Assembly (NCBI GenBank): GCA_964019425.1
Contig: OZ025780.1
Location: 1,754,001-1,818,000, forward strand
Length of the DNA: 64,000 nt
Reading direction: 5' to 3'
DNA from: Flectonema sp. DT1601
Taxonomy: Eukaryota > Euglenozoa > Diplonemea > Diplonemida > Diplonemidae
Shown: piece by piece, positions 28,713-39,040 of the stretch
Layout: every line of letters begins with the position of its first letter
Position numbering within the stretch: position 1 is the first letter of the stretch
The notes under the pieces: generated by a model
What the model was told of the DNA's origin: nothing
Database searches by the model: none
Seen by the model: only the letters and a program-made list of their open reading frames with translations
Made by a program: the position numbers and the translations under genes

Positions 28713-31461
28713 CGTGTTTTTTTTTTTTTAATTCTTTTAATTTTATACCTGCAGAGGTATAATTACGCAGTTTAGCCCATTTTCAAAAAAAAAAAAAAAA
28801 AAAAAAAATTAGCCTTGTTTCGTAAGACAAGAAGGAAGGCTATTCTGTGACACTGGTCAGTAGTGTTGACTTCAATTGTAGTTTAAATGACTATGGATGC
28901 AATATATAGACGGCGTTTTTCTTTTACGTTTAAACCTCTCTTTTTTTGTTACGACGATTTTTTTATTTTGTTAATTTGTTATAATTTTTTTCCTATTAAC
29001 GAATTTATTTTCGTTACACACACAAGACAACGTTTTCCCTTTTGGCGATTAAAAAGGTTGTTTTTTGGGGTACTGGGGTGAAGGCAGGATTCCTTAGTGG
29101 ATTACTTCATTGGAAGAAAGTATCTTTTTTTTTTTTTTTTTTTTTTTTTTTTGTCTCCTGGGTAGAATCTGTTCTCGGAATTTGTGTAGCGTAATATCGG
29201 TGTTCGATCTATTGTTAAGATGGAACAGCAGAATAATTTTTTTTTTTTTTTTTTTTTTCAATAATTATCTTTTTTCTGATTTAGTACCATTATTTTTTAA
29301 ACGAAACTGACTTTACTTTTTTTTATGTTAGCCTGTTCTTGGAGAGCTCTGATGGAGAAACAATGTGAAAAAAAAAAAAATGTAGATATGAAAATCTCAG
29401 AGCCTAACATTCTACTAACTAACTAAGAAGACACTAGTAGGAACAACAGAGCAAATGTGTTATTTTCTTTTATTATTTTAAGATCTTTTTGATATCCTGC
29501 GCTGTTTTATAAAATTAACTGACCCACTTACTGAATCGACAGGAATTGACTTATACGTCTAGTATTGCTTTATAAAGAGAAGCCATTCAAATTTTCAGCA
29601 CTTGCTATTCTCGACTCATATCTGCTTGAGATGCCGCACCAGCTGTTGTCGTGGATTTTCCGTTCACCTTTTTTTTATTTTGGTTTGATAAAGCAGGCAG
29701 CAGTAACAGATTTTGAGGAATTCCTTTTCCCCCCTTTTTCTGATTGTTTTTTTGGCTTTCTCCACTTTGCTTACTTTTTTTTTTTTTTTTTTTTTTGACT
29801 TACACCATTTATTTTTGTTGTGCGCAACCTATAATCCTAATAAAGGAAATAGGTAAGTTACGCTGACACGATTCTCCTTTTACCTGCAGGTATTATAAAT
29901 ATCCCAGCATCGGTAGAGAGTGCAGCTGTTGTTTGCTCCTGACACCTCCTTTTGACATCTCGTACGATGTGTTCGTCAACTTGCGGCATCACCTCAGAGG
30001 ATCAGGATTCTAAGAGTTGTTTTTAGTTCTTGTTCACCTCTTCTTCACTCTCCTTGGTTAAGACCTCAATAGGTTAAAGGTGTGATGTGTGTTGTGTTTA
30101 ATTCTTGCAGGCTAATGCGCCAAAATTATCTCAGATCTTTTACGCTCCTATTTCTTTTGTTACTTTTTCCACCTTCCTCAGATGCCAATTATTATTTTTT
30201 TCCAAACCGAAACTCTTCTTAGAAGTTGATATATTCTGGTCTATGAAGTGGCCTTATTTAAGAATGCAGTTTTTTTTTTTTGTTTTTTGTTTTTTGAAAA
30301 TAAATAACTACATACATTCTCCTCACCGATTGTGAGGAAAGATTTTTTTTTTTTTTTTTTTTTTGCAAAAGAGGATGTTATTTTTAAAGAATTCGTTGTT
30401 TAGCTAAATAAGGCTTTAGATGAGTGAAGGAGTACTTTATTATGAACTAAATAAAATATATGTCTTGATGACCATCATGAAATATTTATTTATTCATAAA
30501 TAACTACTTTACTCCTTAAGTCAAGCAGTAAACAGAGGATTGCCTTTGGTAGGGTTGCCATGGGAAGGTTTGAGAACCATTCTGTAAAATCCTTGTCATC
30601 ATAATACATGTGAATGTTAAAGGGATTGTGGTTTTTTGTGTACAAACGAAAAATTTGAATGTTGTTCTTACAAAAAGCCAATTTTCTTTTTATTTTTTTA
30701 TTTTTTGCGGCAAACTCGAAGTCTTTCTCCGCCTTTTAAGCTGTAACGGGCATGGGGCTCAACCTGAAGTACAGGCCCTTGAATCCCCATATTCGACAGC
30801 ATATGTAGGAGTTTATCGATACCAACTGTTGATCTCTTTTCACTGCAACCAGGTTCGGCCAAACCCTATATTCGTTTTAGCAAGTTTTCAAATTGCTTTA
30901 TATTTAATCATAGTATCAAGTTACCCCCCCCTTTTTTTTGTTAGAGGCATGTGTTATAATGTAAAGACCTCTACGTCATGTGTGGAGTATTTACCTGCTG
31001 ACATTACCTTTAGTCAACATGTATCATAACTAATAGTTTTATATTAGTTTACTCTGGTACAATACAGATATTTATTTCTTCATAAATATATTCAAAACAT
31101 TTCATCCCCTGCTTTTTGTTTTTCTTTTCCGAAACCACCGACAATCAACCAGAACAAACGGGGAACACACACAGCGAACAGCTATAGATGTATACTGTTC
31201 CTATGCGATGCTATATTAGAGTGTCAGTTTTTTATTTTTTTTTGAGGGGAGGGGTACACAATGCACTATATTTACTTATGTGAGGCACTGCCCCTCCCTA
31301 TTTTGTTGAAGATAATATTGTAGCGAAGTACCACACAAAAAAAAAAAAAAATCATCATTTTATTAATTAAAACAGGTTAAATATATTTGAGTAAAGAGAT
31401 GGGTTGTAGGAATTAATTTCTGTTTCTGTTAACAATATTTAATAAATCAGGTCAGAGTAAT

Positions 31462-33198
31462 ATGAATATCAAACACGTACCAGTAAACACTAGGGGAAGA
31501 GGAAGAGGACTACCATTGGCTAAGATGCCTCCAACTCAGGGTAATGCTAGACAGGCAATAGCAGTTGCAAGACCTGCAAGACCAGCGATATCACATCCAA
31601 AGGGGATTCTTCCAAAGCCACCTGCTCCTAAACCTCCGACTCCAAAAACACCAACCGCGAATAGTCCGATAAAATTAATAACTCCAATGAGTGTTGTGAA
31701 ACCTTTTCCTAAAATAGTAAGACAACATCCTCTTCCTCCATCAGCTCTTGGGACTCCTCCTCGAGTGCCAGATATTCCAACTCCTACTTATAAGTCTGCT
31801 GTTCCTCTTCAACTTCAACCTCAGCTTCTGCCTCAACAACAGCCTCAGCCTCAACCTCAGCCAACACAAAGTCCAAGAAAAACGCCGACAGCTGTAACAG
31901 AGTCGAGAGATCTTTACAAATTTGAAAGAAGACTCGTTGAACTAAACCCCGCTCTTAGAAAAGGAATTCCTGGCAACGTTATAAGGGTTCTGGCTAATCA
32001 TGTTAGAATTCCTGCTGAGGCTAACTTACTTCAATTTGATGAAGGTAGTAATCCTCCTGAAATAATTTGTTCACAAGATTCAGATTTACCCATCGACGTT
32101 GACGATCTAAGTGACACTACTGGTGGTAAACTTCAAACAGTTTCTGTTCTTCTAATGTCTGTAGATGTTATCGCACACTCTCATTCTATAAAACTATATC
32201 TAAATAAGGATAATCAGATACCTACTTTCACTGGTGAAACCAGCAACGACCTGGCTGTTGCTCTGAAGGAAAATACCAATGGCGGTTTAGACTTGACAGA
32301 GATATATACTTGGTTTCCTTTTGTACAGTTAAGGAATAAAGAAAACATTCAAAGCACAGTTTTCATACCAATGCTAATTGAATCTTCAAAGGTATTAAAA
32401 GCGGTTGGGTTCAAGGCTGTTCCTTTGAGCGAAGCTTTGGATTCGTCGGATTTTTTAGTTCGACTAGTCGCTGATTCGATGACTGAATTCGTCACTCGAC
32501 AATGTACAGAAATTATTTGGAATCAACTTGAGAAGAATGTCTCTCTCTTAGAAGTTGTCAATCAAAGAAAAAAAGCAAAAGCTGAAAAGGAAAAAACAAA
32601 ACGTAGTCTTAGAGAAGAAGCACGAGCAGATCTCAAGAGATTAAGACAAGAAGAAAAAATCGAATGGGAAGCGAAATGCGCTGAAGAGAATGTTGGATTG
32701 ACTGAAGATGATGTTTCTGAATTAACTCCAGGGAGAACTGTTTTTATAGCAAATTTCAAACAAGAAACTGCAAAGCTTGAGAAACAACTACAAGAAACAT
32801 GGCAGATTGAAGACGACAACGAGATCACATCAACTGGTCAGAATACTAAAATTACTTCATCCCAACCCGACATGAAATACAAACGTGCGCTTGGTCACTT
32901 CTGCGGTACAAGCAAAGGATGTGTTCAACGCAACCACTACGCCAGGGCACTTCTTTCTCTGAGCCCCGTCAATGGAGATTTACAGCGCCTAACAGAACTA
33001 TTACAGTTAATACCGACAAAGGGAAGTATTTATAATATGCATCAAATATCAGAACAGGAATGTAACTTATATCAAAAACAACCGAATGAAGCAACTGAAG
33101 AAGAAGAAGAAGAAGAAATGGTTGTCGAAGACCCGACAGATTGCAACGAACCAACACCATGTGAACTATCTGGTGAGGAAGCTCAGGTTGAATCATAA
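31462..33198 (+). CDS. CCAR/DBC1-like nuclear protein, candidate
   Basis: An intronless frame of 578 residues. The first 145 residues are basic and Pro-rich, with an RGRGRG motif and PQ repeats. Residues 225-325 contain TVSVLLMSVDVIAHS, GGLDLTEIYTWFPFVQL and a following hydrophobic strand. These resemble the inactive Nudix-like DBC1 domain of CCAR1/CCAR2 (its GIDLSG...W.F.E pattern). A charged coiled coil follows at about 365-405. A conserved-looking segment with HFCGTSKGCVQRNHYARALL lies at about 480-500, and the tail is acidic. CCAR proteins act in transcription and RNA processing in the nucleus. The match is by eye and moderate. The ATG follows an AAATCAG acceptor by 11 bases. Confidence 0.45.
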   Translation: MNIKHVPVNTRGRGRGLPLAKMPPTQGNARQAIAVARPARPAISHPKGILPKPPAPKPPTPKTPTANSPIKLITPMSVVKPFPKIVRQHPLPPSALGTPPRVPDIPTPTYKSAVPLQLQPQLLPQQQPQPQPQPTQSPRKTPTAVTESRDLYKFERRLVELNPALRKGIPGNVIRVLANHVRIPAEANLLQFDEGSNPPEIICSQDSDLPIDVDDLSDTTGGKLQTVSVLLMSVDVIAHSHSIKLYLNKDNQIPTFTGETSNDLAVALKENTNGGLDLTEIYTWFPFVQLRNKENIQSTVFIPMLIESSKVLKAVGFKAVPLSEALDSSDFLVRLVADSMTEFVTRQCTEIIWNQLEKNVSLLEVVNQRKKAKAEKEKTKRSLREEARADLKRLRQEEKIEWEAKCAEENVGLTEDDVSELTPGRTVFIANFKQETAKLEKQLQETWQIEDDNEITSTGQNTKITSSQPDMKYKRALGHFCGTSKGCVQRNHYARALLSLSPVNGDLQRLTELLQLIPTKGSIYNMHQISEQECNLYQKQPNEATEEEEEEEMVVEDPTDCNEPTPCELSGEEAQVES

Positions 33199-33552
33199 TA
33201 ACAGGAAGAGATCTGAATTGGTTGAAGTAAAAGGTATTGCTTCCTCTTCGGATAATCAATTTAAAAAAAAAAAAAAAAAAGGATTTTTTTTTTTTGCGAA
33301 AGTAATTCATCGCTTATGTGATGACTATTTAGATACCCTGTTCTGACCTTCACGAAAAGTGTTGTCGAAGTGTTTTGACAAGTTACTCCGACATGTGGAG
33401 TTCATTTCCTTTTTATAATTCTTAACAAGCGATGGTTGACTATATCTAAACATAAAATATGACGATAAGGTAGTGAGAGAACTCTACAAGATTACAGGCA
33501 CAGGGAGGATTTCATTAGTTTTCCTTTCGCCCACCAGTACCAAAGCCTCTAA
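33199..33552. other. short intergenic region
   Basis: A 354-base gap with one A run and one T run. It ends in CGCCCACCAG, a likely acceptor 15 bases before the next ATG. Nothing else was seen. Confidence 0.5.
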
Positions 33553-35055
33553 ATGAATCGCGCACTCACACTCTCATCGCACTTGAATCCTCACCAACCG
33601 TCTGGAGGTACGATCACGTCATCTCATGCTCCACAAAAGGGAGGATCATCTCTCAGTACTCTTGAGAAGGCTCTAACTGTTAATTTAGATAGCAGTAAGT
33701 ATGGTGTGTTTTGTGAGATTGGTGCAGGTCAGGAGGTGGTTCGTTTTTTCTTCTTGGCTGGGGGTGCGTCGGGAACGATTGCCAAATCAATGAGCGCATA
33801 CGACAAGGATGTCTCCGATGCTATTTACGGACAGGAACCCGGACGGAGATACGTCACGAAGGGAAGGCTTCAGAAAATGCTTGACCGAGAGTTTGAAATT
33901 CTCTTAGAAAGAATGCCTAAAGAACGCGGTAAGCAAACTCAGTACTTTGTATTCTCTGATACGATAGCTGCCCGCAGCTTTAAGGGAGGAGGGAATTGCC
34001 ACGGCTGGATGGGACTAAAAGCTCAGCTGTACCCTGACGCAGAGCCCAGTCAAATTATTCTTCATGTCAGAATGTTTGACACCACTAACCAACAGCAACA
34101 GCATGCCTTAGGTATACTTGGAGTTAATTTAATATACGCCATGTTCTACTTAAAGAGAGATCCTTACAAGCTACTCGACTCCCTCTTAGAAGGTGTTGGA
34201 AGGGATCGAATAGAAATAGACCAATGTCAGTTATCAGGTCCTTACTTTGATTCTCACAACCCGAGACTAACAGCTCTTCATTTGGTAACAAGTGGGCTGA
34301 CTAATGCGATACTGTTTGATGCCTCGGGTAGCATAGTAAATGCTGGTGATATTTTTTATAAAAAAGATGTTCTTGTCCTCAGAGGTAGATTCCGACCAGT
34401 TACCAGAGTAGCTGTAGACATGAGAGCATCAGCTGAAGCGATGATTGGAAAGAAGAGAATGGTAACACTGGCTGAGATATCAACTCGTCAGTTAATTAAT
34501 TCCAACAGTGGTGTTGACTACCATAAAGACTTCTTAAGTAGAGTTGACGTTTTGTGTTCTCAAGGATTTCATGTTCTTGTAACTGACTATTTGAGATTCT
34601 TCCGTCTTCGTGAGTATCTCCACACCTACACAAGAAGAACTGTAACCTTCTGCATGTCCGTATTTAACGTCATCGATCTGTTTCAAGAACATTTTTATGA
34701 AGGAATGGAAGGAGGAATTCTCGAAGCAATGGGTCGGTTATTCTCTGGTAACGTTACACTTTTAGTGTACCCGAGACAGAACCCAAAAGACCCAAATAGA
34801 TCGTTAATTACGGCTGATAATATTTTAACGACAAAAACATCATTTGATCCTTCTCTTCATCATTTGTATGCTTTCTTAAGAGAAACGGGTAAAGTAATTC
34901 CAGTTACTGGTTATGAGGAATCGATATTAACAATTGACACTGCTCACGTGCTTCAAGATCTCCAACAAGGTGGAAGCCACTGGGAGACAGTTGTCCCAAC
35001 TGCTGCTGTGGAAATGATAAAAGAAAAGCGACTGTTTGGGTACAACAGTCACTAA
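33553..35055 (+). CDS. bacterial-type conserved protein of unknown function
   Basis: An intronless frame of 500 residues. The protein matches from memory a family common in bacteria whose members are often labelled, without basis, as TonB-dependent receptor or nicotinate-nucleotide adenylyltransferase. Recognisable stretches are RYVTKGRLQKMLDREFEIL, FFF-type aromatic strands, GNCHGWMGLK, ILHVRMFDTTNQQQQ with ALGILGVNLIY, LSGPYFDSHNPRLTALHLV, GRFRPVTRV, GGILEAMGRLF and the C-terminal W-ETVVP ... KRLFGY. It has no signal peptide and no membrane helix. The first 30 residues look disordered and may be a eukaryotic extension. Gene transfer from bacteria is plausible; base composition now matches its neighbours. 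Biochemical role unknown. Confidence 0.65.
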   Translation: MNRALTLSSHLNPHQPSGGTITSSHAPQKGGSSLSTLEKALTVNLDSSKYGVFCEIGAGQEVVRFFFLAGGASGTIAKSMSAYDKDVSDAIYGQEPGRRYVTKGRLQKMLDREFEILLERMPKERGKQTQYFVFSDTIAARSFKGGGNCHGWMGLKAQLYPDAEPSQIILHVRMFDTTNQQQQHALGILGVNLIYAMFYLKRDPYKLLDSLLEGVGRDRIEIDQCQLSGPYFDSHNPRLTALHLVTSGLTNAILFDASGSIVNAGDIFYKKDVLVLRGRFRPVTRVAVDMRASAEAMIGKKRMVTLAEISTRQLINSNSGVDYHKDFLSRVDVLCSQGFHVLVTDYLRFFRLREYLHTYTRRTVTFCMSVFNVIDLFQEHFYEGMEGGILEAMGRLFSGNVTLLVYPRQNPKDPNRSLITADNILTTKTSFDPSLHHLYAFLRETGKVIPVTGYEESILTIDTAHVLQDLQQGGSHWETVVPTAAVEMIKEKRLFGYNSH

Positions 35056-36151
35056 GTGATCATCTCTTATTTTGACTTATAATATTTGGTAACGTGTATT
35101 CACATTAAGCGTGTGGTGTGGTATTGACTATTTTTATGAAATGAATACTTTTTTTTTCGTGGAGGTATTTTTCTGTAGTTCTGTTTCTTTTTACAATCCG
35201 CACCTACGACCCAATCCCAGAGAGCCGTATGCTGCACCTCCTGACCAGCGGCCGAAAGGCACACTTATTGGGGTTCTCAATTAATCGGTTAGATAACTAA
35301 AACGTAAGAAAGATCAAAGGAATCACCAGTTTTACTGAACCTGCGATCGTACTGTTGGCGGGTTCGGTTTGGGTTTCCCGCTTGCGTAGAAAAGCCTATT
35401 CTTTTTGTATTTTTATTTATTTTATTTCGTTTTTCATTTTTGTTTTATAAATCTGTTGTTGTCTTGTTTTGCTTACAGTTCCAACAATTGCCAAAACAGG
35501 CTGGTCGTTTTGAGAGAATAAGCACCCATTTGACTTGACGGACGAACATTACCTTTTTTTTAAAAATTTCCATTCATTTTTTTTTTTTTTTTTTTTTTAT
35601 AGTGCGGTTGTTCGCGAAGAAGATCTCAGATCGGTTTTCAGCACCCTTTAGAGAGGACAACATGTGATGGCGGCATAGAAAATGATTTGCTGTTGTGGGT
35701 CCTCACTTTATGGAGTGGAAAACCAGCTCAACTGCGAATCCCATTTCCTTAACAGACCAACGTCCCTCTTGGTTGGTTGGTTGGTTGGTGTGTTATACTA
35801 CTAATCTTTTTTGATGTTTATTCGCGTGTTACGATAATAAAAACATCGAGTTTTCAATTCACAGTTTTTCTTAACGACTCTATGAATATGTTCTTGAGCA
35901 TTAAGAAGACGTGTCTGTTGATATGCCGCTGTGAAGTTGACCTTTTCGACGGTTGACCAGCTGGTCGAATTTATTCTTTATGTTGACCGACAGTAAGTGA
36001 TATTATTAAAAAACTTTTCTTCTGTTGAAGTAGTTCTGCTCCTTCAGATCAGGGAAGTAGTTTGATGATTTATTGTTTCAGTTTTTTGTTTTAATTTATT
36101 ATCATCATTCAGAATGAATGAAATGTATTGAGGATATCGGTAGTGAGTGTA
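35056..36151. other. intergenic region
   Basis: About 1.1 kb without a supported gene. It contains a small hairpin-forming patch GCGGG/CCCGC near 35358-35381, a (GGTT)n run near 35771-35788, and T runs. A TCATTCAG acceptor-like signal ends about 35 bases before the next start. Confidence 0.5.
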
Positions 36152-38402
36152 GTAATGACTTTCTCTTCCCTGAAGACAAGGGTAACAGTCGCAATTATAA
36201 TCGGCTGTATAGCAGGAGTCATAGTTGGGTGGGGTGCAGGAACTGCTGTTGAACAACACCAACAACAAACAATCGATGCTCAACACATATATATAGCAGA
36301 TGCTGTAGAGAGTGCTGTAGACCTAATCTTACAATTAGTACTCAAGGACTGCGCATCTATATCTGGATTGTATGATCATTCAGGTCCTAACTACACAAAA
36401 CCTCGATCTTCGTTACTACGAGGCATTTATGTGGGCACCAATTGTAACAAACGACCAGAGAGAAGAGTTTGAACAGAGACTTATTAATGAATATGGAAAT
36501 GAGACTGCGGAATTAGGGATAAAATCATTCAATAAAAACAGTCAACCAGAACCGAGAGTTCAACGACGGATTTATTATCCGATTGAAAGGACTACGGACT
36601 TAGATCAAAACAAAGACTATATTGGATTTGACTTAGGAAGTGACCAACAACACATCAGTGCTATTTATAAAGCTTCTGAAACAGATCAAGCGGTAGCAAC
36701 AGAACTCTTAGTCAGCGCTACTAAAGAGAATTCAATTCTTCTTCTTACTGCATATCGTAAGAATGGTTTGATTGAGGGACTGTCTTTGGGTGTTCTTCTT
36801 GTTAATGATTTATTACTGAATGCTATACCTCAAGGATATCGTGATTCTATAACGATGTATATATTTGATGAGACGTCAGGTGATGCTATATTTGCTTATG
36901 ATAAGATTCCTTTAGACTTAAGTGACGTAACTGGAATGGGAGGAGTTCCGATATGGAGAAACGTCTCAGTTGGACTGCGAGTTTGGAAGATGGCAATCTT
37001 CACCACTTCTAAGTTACGAGATTCAATAGCAGAGCCTTATGTTCGTACTGTGGTTGGGGTTTCTGTTGGTATTGGTTTCACCTTAGTCTGGTCTGTTATT
37101 TGTTTAACATACTTTCATGTTGTGAGCAACCACTCTAGTGTCTTGGAACAATTGAACGCAACTCACACCTGCGCTCTTGCAATCGTTAACATGGAGTTAG
37201 AGGAAGCCAGTGAAATATACAGCAATTTTAGAAATCATTCTAAAACAGACACCGTCTTAGATTGTTGTGCTGATATAATTGAAGTAATGAAGCAGTACAA
37301 GAGATTCTTACCGAGAGTTTGGAAAATTCAAGAAAAGATAAATGAAGAACCTGTCAGAGCATCAACAAGTGATGGAGGATCGATGGCTAACAGTATCAGA
37401 AGTACTCGTAGTAATCCTCTTCTGGTTGTAGAACCTCCTCAACCACTTCCTTTAACACACAAACACTCAATGAGAAGTGAACGAGCTCCAGCATCTCCAA
37501 AGAAACTTCAGGGAAATCGACTCCGAACAAGTCTCGGTCTTCATCGAGGATCAGTCACACTTGTTTGTGTTTCACTTTCTGAACATTTAGTTGGAACAGG
37601 TGAGTTGAATCAATTTTTAAATACCATCGCTGCCGCTGTTGGTCGCAATCAAAAGTTAAAACTCCCCGTGGTGACGGCATCACACATGTTGGTATCTTAT
37701 TCTGGTTATGACATCCACCCTGCCTTACATATTATAAGTACTTTAAGAGATGCATTACCGAGTGATTCATCTGAATCACCATTCACGTCGTCTGTTGTGC
37801 AGGGTACCTCCTGGTACGGAATAGTTGGTGGATTTCAAAACAGATTCTTCACTGTTGCTGGTGAGCTAATGGTTCAAGTCTATGCCGGGATGGCTTTTGC
37901 CAGAACAGTTCAGATTTCTTGTGTTGCGAATCAGCGTTTTACGAGGAAATCAGTTCCAATGAATAGCGCCTGGGTGTGTAATATACACTTCACTGGTGGA
38001 AGGAATCCATGTCCATTCTACTCCCTTCCAGAAAGAGGTAAAGAGTATTCATTAGAGATTACAATGCTTTCTGATATGATGGAACTTCGACAATACGAAG
38101 AAGCAAATCGTCTGATTCGACAACTTGAAAGTCAGACAACACTTTCATTCGCAGATCCAATATTCAAACTCTATCAGCAATATTTAAAAGTAAATAATGG
38201 TTTCACTCTTAAGCAATCCTTAGTATTCTGTAACAAACTTCCGGTGGCGGGAAATCCTTTTCAATTTAATTTCGATCGTTGGGTTGGTGATGAAGGATTA
38301 GGGAAGTCAGTCTTTTCTCCTCTAGTCACCGACTCTTGTGGAAATCAATCCTCAAGCACTCCTGTTAGCACCCCCCCACCTAGCATTGAAAGTAGGGTGT
38401 AG
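36152..38402 (+). CDS. CHASE-domain receptor with degenerate cyclase domain
   Basis: A membrane receptor of about 734 residues if exons 36152-36337 and 36384-38402 are joined. An N-terminal membrane helix (VAIIIGCIAGVIVGWGAGTA) precedes a CHASE ligand-binding domain, shown by EAFMWAPIVTNDQREEFEQR and IYYPIER. A second helix follows (VGVSVGIGFTLVWSVICLTY), then a helical linker, a disordered Ser/Pro region and a C-terminal domain. The last resembles a class III nucleotide cyclase core (SWYGIVGGFQNRFFTVAGEL ... AFARTVQISCVANQRF). The metal-binding Asp motif expected at its start is replaced by VTLVCVSLSEHL, so catalysis is doubtful. The first exon frame also reads on as ISGLYDHSG, itself CHASE-like, so a one-base frame break rather than the 46-base intron is possible. 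The ligand is unknown. Confidence 0.7.
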
Positions 38403-39040
38403 GGTTTATTGTTGACTGAACTCTGTCTTTTCTATTAGCATTTATTTAACAAATAAATGCTGGGGAACAGCAGCCTGCCTGGTTTCCGACATCATTTTTT
38501 GAAGCAAGGTGTCAAGAAATAATTAAGGCATTTTGCTGTTTTTTTTTTTTTTAAATTTTATTTAATCCTTCAGCTGAGTTTATTATTAGTTTCTTGTTAG
38601 TCTTCTCAAAGAAAAGGAAGTCTGCCTAAACACATGATTTTAACCCAAAATATTGCTCCTTTCCATTCTTAGGTAATAGTGCTCTGTTTCCACTCAGCAC
38701 ATGTTTTTTTCTTCTTTTCATAAAAACTTAATTTTTCACCTTTTTTTTTTGCATTGTCTGTTTTGGTTATTATTATCAAGTATGTTAATATTGTTCAAAT
38801 TCATGTGTGATTTGGGAATTTTTAGGTTTTATATTTCTGCCGTGGCATTGTCGGTGCTAAATAATCAATTTACCCTTTTTCTCTCTGTCTCTCTCTCTCT
38901 ATCTCTCGTCGCTATTTTCTTTTATTATGTTCGTTGTTTAATTTATCTGTTTCAACTGTTGAGTAAGTTATACAAAACACCTGAATTTTTATTTTTATTT
39001 ATATTTTCTTCTAAAGTAATAAAAACAAATCGATGCATAA
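38403..39040. other. intergenic region
   Basis: A 638-base T-rich gap with a CT-repeat patch near 38881-38907 (CTCTCTGTCTCTCTCTCTCT). The end (TTTTCTTCTAAAG) is a likely acceptor for the next gene. The open frame at 38701-39114 is a T-rich artefact. Confidence 0.5.

Larger units (their letters stand above)
26393..31461. other. 5 kb gene-free block with repeats and hairpins
   Basis: No supported coding gene. It holds repeat copy C (26996-27143), two copies of a 110-base element (27741-27853 and 28088-28197), perfect small hairpins at 28344-28360 and 28744-28761, a ten-base-pair hairpin followed by a T run (28436-28476), and long A/T tracts. A GC-richer patch at about 30730-30880 has an open frame (30610-31029) without a convincing protein. 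Non-coding RNA genes are possible but none was identified. Confidence 0.55.

Noticed and set aside
30610-31029. 139-codon + frame in the gene-free block
   Set aside because: Starts in AT-rich DNA, has no recognisable family, no acceptor signal like the real genes, and uneven composition. It could be a non-coding RNA region, but nothing supports a protein.
35761-35800. (GGTT)n run considered as a telomere-like repeat
   Set aside because: Only about five units in the middle of a gene array; it is a simple microsatellite.
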